Shown: in pieces, positions 61,701-64,000 of the stretch | How the letters are laid out: each line of letters begins with the position of its first letter | How positions within the stretch are numbered: the first letter of the stretch is position 1 | From: CAYGDP01 sp964348665 | Lineage (GTDB): Bacteria; Verrucomicrobiota; Verrucomicrobiia; Palsa-1439; CAYGDP01 | Direction: 5' to 3' | NCBI GenBank assembly: GCA_964348665.1 | Contig: CAYGDP010000024.1 | Span: 1 to 64,000, forward strand | DNA: 64,000 bases | Program-made: the position numbers and the translations under genes | Notes under the pieces: generated by a model | Told to the model about the DNA's origin: nothing | What the model saw: only the letters and a program-made list of their open reading frames with translations | Databases searched by the model: none

Positions 61701-64000
61701 CCAGACATTGACCACGGGACCGACAGCGGCATTGAGTTGATCGCCGTCGAGCGGCACGGTTGGAGCCGAGTACGGGATCGGGTCGTTACCGTTGATCTTG
61801 ATGCCATAGGTCGTCGGGAACGCGTTGACGTTGATCGTGTCGGCGGGATCAATACCGGCAGTGGCCGCGCTGGGCGACACTTCATCACCGGCATTGACAA
61901 CCAGGCCGAAGAATATGGTGCAATCGGTCGCGCCCGAGAACGGATCAAACGTGCCGTTGACCAAATCAATGCCCGCCAAAGCCCCGAAGCTGGAGTTGGC
62001 AATGGTCACCTCGGGATTCACAGTCGGATCCACGTTGATGGTGTCGAACGCCGCTCCAACACCGTACCCATTGATGATCGTGCCGACGCCAAATCCGAAT
62101 GGATCGATGGTCGTCGCTGCATCCACCACGTCTGCTTCTGTCGGCGCGTAAATGAACGCTTGGTCACCGCCCGGATCCGGGCCGCCGGCGCCGCCGCCGT
62201 CGAGAGTGATATCGCCGGTCACACCGCTCAAATCGAGGTCAGGGCCGATCGAACCGCCGGCCACGCCGGGGAAGACCGCCGAGTAGAGCTGGGGCGCGCC
62301 CAGAAACGGCGTGCCATTCAGAAACACCAAGGCCGTCGTCAAAGGATTGGCAGAGTCAGGTCCGGGTTGCACTGTAATATCATCATCGGCAGCGGTGCCA
62401 ACGACGCTGGTGGAATCCAAAGCCGCACCACCATTGAAGTCAACCGTTTCAGTGGCGTGCGCATGGACAGTGATTGCAAAACCACTAATATCGAGATCAG
62501 AGACCGCCGGCGGAACGCCCGATGCGGCATACGCGTACACCATGGCGCGGGATGCGGCGCTCAAGTCGTTGATTTCCAACTCATCGCGGTTGGAGCTATC
62601 ATCGCCCGCCGCCGCGTTGTTGCCTTGCACAATCAAGGTCAGAATCGGGAACAACGATGTAAAACCCAATTCGTTTGGAACATTCAGCACGAAGAAGTTG
62701 TTGGCCGTGCCAAGCACACCGGTCTGCAACTGGTCGCCGGAGAAGATATTATTCGAGCTAAGATCATCGCCATCAATGGTCATCGTATCACTGCCCAACC
62801 CGCCATCCACCCAGGTCTGCGCCTCGGCAGTGGTCGCGCCGATGGTGAACGTGTCATCGCCGATGCCGCCCCGGACATTCAAGAGATCCACTGTAAACCC
62901 AGCGCCTTGATTGGAATATTCAATGAACCCGCCGCCATCGGTCATGCCAGTGATCCGGGTCGTCGCGCCCAAATCATCGATTACAATCGCGCCATCCGCC
63001 GAAGCATCCGCACTGTCATCAATATTCAATATATCCAATCCACCGCCGTCGGCGTTGACCTGAAGATTGGCGTCAATTTGGGAGAGATCTCCACCAGGAG
63101 CAGTGATATTCGGGAATAATACATCAAATTCTACAGTTTGATTACCAACGGTCACCGTGTCACCGCCGGTCCCACCGTTGATTGTGGTGGGAATATCGGT
63201 GCCAAACACTTCGAACGTATCGTCCACTGTACCGAGATTGATGGTCAAGAAGTCAACGTCCAAGGCGTACGTAATAAACGCCGCCATGTCCAAACCCGTT
63301 ATTTTCTGCGGAGGCGGGTTAGTTGCGGACGCGGAGAATGCATCCAAAATGCCAAAATTGGCCGAGGTATCATCGGTATCGTTGACGTTTAACGCATCAA
63401 CACCACCGCCACCCGTTACGGATACACGAGCCGCGATGCCATCCACACCCAGCGGCGGATCGCCCAAGGCATCGGCTACGTCGCCAATATTGATTATGTC
63501 AGCGCCATCCCCCGCATTCACATCCACAATGTTCACATTACAACCAGGCGAAGTGTCGCTGGTGGATCGCACGATGATCGTGTCATCACCGGCATTCGCA
63601 TTCATCGTCGTCGGAGCATCCGGGCTGCGAAGATCGAACGATTCCGCAAATGCGGCGGTCGTCGAGCCTTCGAGTAGAATCTCGCTCATGCAACCGCCGG
63701 TGTGAGAGTAATTGATTGTCTCCGCATTGGCCGGGCCCGCAAAACCCGTAATCGCTGTCGAAGTGACAATGACACCGGGATTGTTCGCAGCCGTCGCCTG
63801 ATCGCTTACGCGCAGGACTTGCGTTGTGCCCCCTTCGAAATCCACCGTCACATCTTCGCTAATCGCATCCAAATCGCCAGCCAACCCTGGCGCGCCGTCA
63901 TTGATCGTGACAGTGTCATCGCCGTCGTTACCAAAGATGTTTAGCTGCTCATCGGCAAACGTTGATAACACATTGAAAGTGTCACCGGCCGAGCTGCCTG
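52794..64000 (-). CDS. Giant RTX/FG-GAP repeat surface protein, N-terminus beyond window
   Basis: At least 3735 residues without a stop; the frame continues through the window edge, so no true start is visible (the GTG at 63971 is internal). From N to C: beta-rich modules with DDTFNV / NVNDTDDTSAN-type repeats (about 60000-64000), a dense RTX nonapeptide array (GGxGxDxUx, about 57250-59720), smaller RTX blocks interspersed with beta modules (54600-57130), and about five FG-GAP/VCBS-like repeats ending the protein (AVGDLDGDADLDLAVAN, ALSDLNGDGKLDIILAN, AVADFNGDLGFDIAVAN). RTX arrays bind calcium and fold outside the cell. No C-terminal sorting signal (PEP-CTERM) is seen; the tail ends NDVSVLLQQMLI. 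Secretion probably type I or an unknown route. Likely adhesin or matrix protein. Confidence 0.9.
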   Translation of the reverse strand, partial: GSSAGDTFNVLSTFADEQLNIFGNDGDDTVTINDGAPGLAGDLDAISEDVTVDFEGGTTQVLRVSDQATAANNPGVIVTSTAITGFAGPANAETINYSHTGGCMSEILLEGSTTAAFAESFDLRSPDAPTTMNANAGDDTIIVRSTSDTSPGCNVNIVDVNAGDGADIINIGDVADALGDPPLGVDGIAARVSVTGGGGVDALNVNDTDDTSANFGILDAFSASATNPPPQKITGLDMAAFITYALDVDFLTINLGTVDDTFEVFGTDIPTTINGGTGGDTVTVGNQTVEFDVLFPNITAPGGDLSQIDANLQVNADGGGLDILNIDDSADASADGAIVIDDLGATTRITGMTDGGGFIEYSNQGAGFTVDLLNVRGGIGDDTFTIGATTAEAQTWVDGGLGSDTMTIDGDDLSSNNIFSGDQLQTGVLGTANNFFVLNVPNELGFTSLFPILTLIVQGNNAAAGDDSSNRDELEINDLSAASRAMVYAYAASGVPPAVSDLDISGFAITVHAHATETVDFNGGAALDSTSVVGTAADDDITVQPGPDSANPLTTALVFLNGTPFLGAPQLYSAVFPGVAGGSIGPDLDLSGVTGDITLDGGGAGGPDPGGDQAFIYAPTEADVVDAATTIDPFGFGVGTIINGYGVGAAFDTINVDPTVNPEVTIANSSFGALAGIDLVNGTFDPFSGATDCTIFFGLVVNAGDEVSPSAATAGIDPADTINVNAFPTTYGIKINGNDPIPYSAPTVPLDGDQLNAAVGPVVNVWSDTNSPPNVTISVPTSTCGLAWSSIENVLLTLTFPGTVNVIGDNNQNETAPGSGVEYDQSDVFVVRGVDIDGNGEGVNEMTLQIGGGFKANPVVAGDDRDSNGNGIADERESLATFNDPDAGVDAYPLSAPISFQNVAFLNAFGFDQDPAPAVAREAAVGTIIDVLNLIPYADNTPAGWGIDVSFDEGLPDTDDDLIVYGGVAGVTDIMTIQPSDEGDGQLTVTNQVGTTIVIVTYVANTDFIVNANDGSAGDTDVLTLRGTDGITSAGTSGNEAVTVDFTTDGSAATPWIVVDDTAVAVPFLYAVEFVTNLDIVYFDLDLGNDSISITTDGTINAALAAVGAQSNMDVSVSAGGGDDAFTANLNDSTGTLTFDGGNGTDGITVNGTDGVDTLTVTGVSVTRTAGETVNYTGAEGLTVDSRDEDDTVNVLSTSVSTVINSTISAVSGADTVNVGNAGSLAGILGALEINNNPDFSDVTIDDSADLLGKTVTISFDGTDLIVISGFAPATISLDTDDFSGVTLDAGSGGNTFNVESFDIDDMPLTINTGAGNDTINLGNAAGSLDGIIDDITINGQGGTDAINANDQNDGTDNSYTVAATTFTRTAMAVVTFGTMESLGLNAGTGNDFIFASAAPFGLTINAGPGNDGLDDGSAFADLINGGDGGDCLDGAAGDDTIDGGAGDDSILGGTGNNSLTGSGGNDTITGDTGSDTINGGDGNDVITTGAGTNVVSDGIGNDSIDASANAVGFVITTGGGSDTVTGTGFGDAISDGDDAGDSFIGGAGDDTLVGGGGNDTLSAGGDNNIVNGGGGSDSITSGSGDDQIDAGDGNNYVNSGDGYDTVTSGSGNDSIYTSGESDFIDAGDGDNYVDAGNGYNTVLAGAGDDTVYGADGEADFVDAGDGNNYVNVYDGDNTVLAGAGNDTIEGNNDDDYVNAGGGNNYVDVDDGDNTVLAGAGNDTIYTDDDYDFVNAGDGNNYVYSDGGDDTIITGAGDDTIVDDGYSDDSISSGGGNDSIDARDGNDAIDAGDGNNTVDAGSGDNTVLAGAGDDSIYADGDDDYVNAGGGHNYVDVNDGDNTVLAGAGNDSIYTGYYSSNLINAGDGDNYIDIYTYNTESNTVTAGTGDDTVYGYDGDNYVNVGSGNNDVTFDDGDNTIIAGSGNDTIYTDDGDNLINAGDGNNDIYADDGYNTVTAGSGNDTIETDSGDDLINAGDGANSVDANEGDDTIIAGSGDDTINGYSGSDFINAGDGNNYVDADDGYGYDDTVITGNGNDTIYGYGGNDSISAGGGSNNVYGGTGYDTITTGDGNDYINGSSGYDSINAGGGSNTVYGGTSDDTITTGDGDDYIYGEGGDDVINAGSGDNYVNGGTNNDTIIAGSGNDSIYGSYGSDFIDAGDGANYVSGDAAGSYADTIIGGSGSDTIYGGGGNNSIVGGGGNDTITAGGGADQIDAGDGNNYVYSGDGADTVLAEDGNDSIYSGGANDLILPGGGSNVVSDGAGNDFIDFSRNTVAVTGANGTTDGGADTIIGSAFADALSDGDATGDNISGLGGNDTITGGGGADTIDAGQGNDSVDANAGTDLVLGGDGSDTVVWNSGDGSDTIDGQEGNDTLLFTGAAGADTITLTVASGRVNIAETATGATLSVATTEQLNLDSGATADTFVVNPLTGTDVLATTLNGNAGTDTVSSTNDVDFTLSDTSLTVGDTTFTLTSVDAATLTGGTGQNSFTLGVWTGSATLAGATNDDTYVFDTDVSQGTVTITDTGGVDTLDFSNTLTSAVAVNIGSTGGVMANLTLTLTADQIDNVIGGNGNDTITGGAIANALTGGIGNDSITGGAGNDTISGGDGNDTLTSGTGTDVISDGSGNDSIDFTSETTAVSYVTGGGSDTVNGSANNDAITDGDDTGDSLIGNAGNDTLIGQGGDDSLSGGADNDRIIAGGGTNVVTDGTGNDYVDLSGNAVATLFASGGGNDCVFGSNFNDTLSDGDGSGDTIFGLDGNDSITGGAGDDSLDGGAGNDTIVGAAGADNIVGGEGDDSITPNTGVDTVIAGAGSDTIVWTTGDGSDIIEGQEGEDVLTFTSTTGTITFTANTTGNGVRVLVSDGVGTPSVAGVEQFDSSGSGASDAVTVNDLYGSDASKINIAVGAGGVDTVTVQGRITDDNILISTNTAGVQVSGLQYDVNITGAVIGNPDTLIVNGNDGDDTIKSAAGVDITSIRISLTGGNGDDFLSADATLVGNAGNDTLIGGAGADSLDGGAGDDFLTGQGGNDGFIGGSGFDTLIETADTNFYLTNSSLCTDNDTVGACDGDGPLGSDTIPSSDIEAASLTGGSSANRIDASGFDDVDPVDRYTTLTGLGGNDTLIGGTGDDSLVGGNGNDRYVFGFGETATDANVIGNDVITDSGSTSTGAGTTTGECTTLPGNIASDTIDFTCIPDASSGSIPPGPYVTDGITIDMDLQGEPQVVRLTGDTVRLNGIVENFLGGAFNDLIYVDVIASPRYVDGNLPTNTPPSSSGGASGYPVSDRLVIDAKNDFVRVQHPNPLTGSPPDVEDGFNDAEMGDTDEGYVTAFGHGVITYGDIETLELSNSRTPPILGANSFTVATNYPVGSRPRSVAAGDLNGDTYIDLVIANSAPQQRDLVPSGPTLGILMGAGNGTFFPAVYIPMPAGAINPSSVQLGDFDGDGDLDAVTTNIQSSNITVFLGTGTGGATAFGAGTNTTVGSGPISVAVGDLDGDADLDLAVANSKGDQVSAIRRQGTVSVLTNSGAGTFTIAQTLAVAPSLNPKAAKTPWDIAILNFNGDGEADLAVVNNKTSNLAVFVNTTGAGLFPTTPTTLIATGRKPTALSTGDVNNDGTDDIIVANGSADFLTLLTGGPQQLLEITYPDRKAPQDIALSDLNGDGKLDIILANRKGNYVTILSGNGNGTFSAPFNYNAGDVKRKQPVAIAVADFNGDLGFDIAVANAGSNDVSVLLQQMLI
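57250..59720 (-). repeat. RTX array with 36-residue higher-order repeat
   Basis: About 90 GGxGxDxUx nonapeptides. Within it, groups of four (for example DVDDGDNTV-LAGAGNDTI-YTDDDYDFV-NAGDGNNYV) recur as a 36-residue, 108-base unit. DNA copies are similar, e.g. GCCAGCACCGTGTT at about 58850 and a near match 108 bases on. Tyr and Asn are unusually frequent. Tandem duplication of 108-base units explains the length. Confidence 0.75.

Overview
The window (about 55% GC by eye) looks like a chromosomal piece of a PVC-group bacterium, most likely Verrucomicrobiota. Supporting this are two very large secreted 'membrane-bound dehydrogenase + c-type haem' proteins of the PVC type, a DUF4175-like 1.8-kb-residue coiled-coil membrane protein next to a prenyltransferase/squalene-oxidase-repeat protein, a partial ebo cluster with an inositol-3-phosphate synthase, a neutral-ceramidase-like lipoprotein and many short palindromic repeats between genes. 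No rRNA, CRISPR array, prophage or conventional IS was seen.

Region by region. (1) 1-3607, minus strand: an operon of a GcvH-like lipoyl carrier, a COG0523 GTPase, a small Cys-rich protein, a double [4Fe-4S] protein and a gene cut by the window edge. A four-helix-bundle gene bounded by 26-bp perfect inverted repeats sits inside it. (2) 3657-21870, plus strand: a single long operon headed by a GbsR/MarR-type regulator and a NusG paralogue, followed by nucleotide-sugar, C-methylation, flippase and glycosyltransferase genes and ending in a membrane-anchored dual-specificity phosphatase. Twelve junctions are 4-base ATGA/GTGA overlaps. The content predicts an unusual, probably C-branched or C-methylated sugar in an exported glycan. 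(3) 22089-34262, minus strand: prenyltransferase-repeat protein, DUF4175-like giant, EboE, a second TIM-barrel isomerase, EboF, EboC-like UbiA and inositol-3-phosphate synthase. (4) 34346-47325: an initiator-like tRNA-Met, PVC cytochrome 1, MBL hydrolase, alanine dehydrogenase, RsmI, a decayed GIY-YIG gene between 17-bp direct repeats beside tRNA-Tyr, VanZ, PVC cytochrome 2 and a ceramidase-like lipoprotein. (5) 47302-50413: a redoxin, a deiodinase-like selenoprotein read through an in-frame TGA with a SECIS-like hairpin, a GH5-type glycosidase and a CxxS glutaredoxin. (6) 50816-52777: a sugar isomerase, an FAH-family hydrolase and a perfect bidirectional terminator. (7) 52794-64000, minus strand: a giant RTX/FG-GAP repeat surface protein whose N-terminus lies beyond the window.

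The most notable items are the predicted selenocysteine deiodinase homologue, the GbsR-NusG-sugar operon with unusual fusions, the GcvH/GTPase/ferredoxin cluster, and several families of small structured repeats. One of these is a REPIN-like doublet in at least five full copies that always pairs two different hairpin arms.
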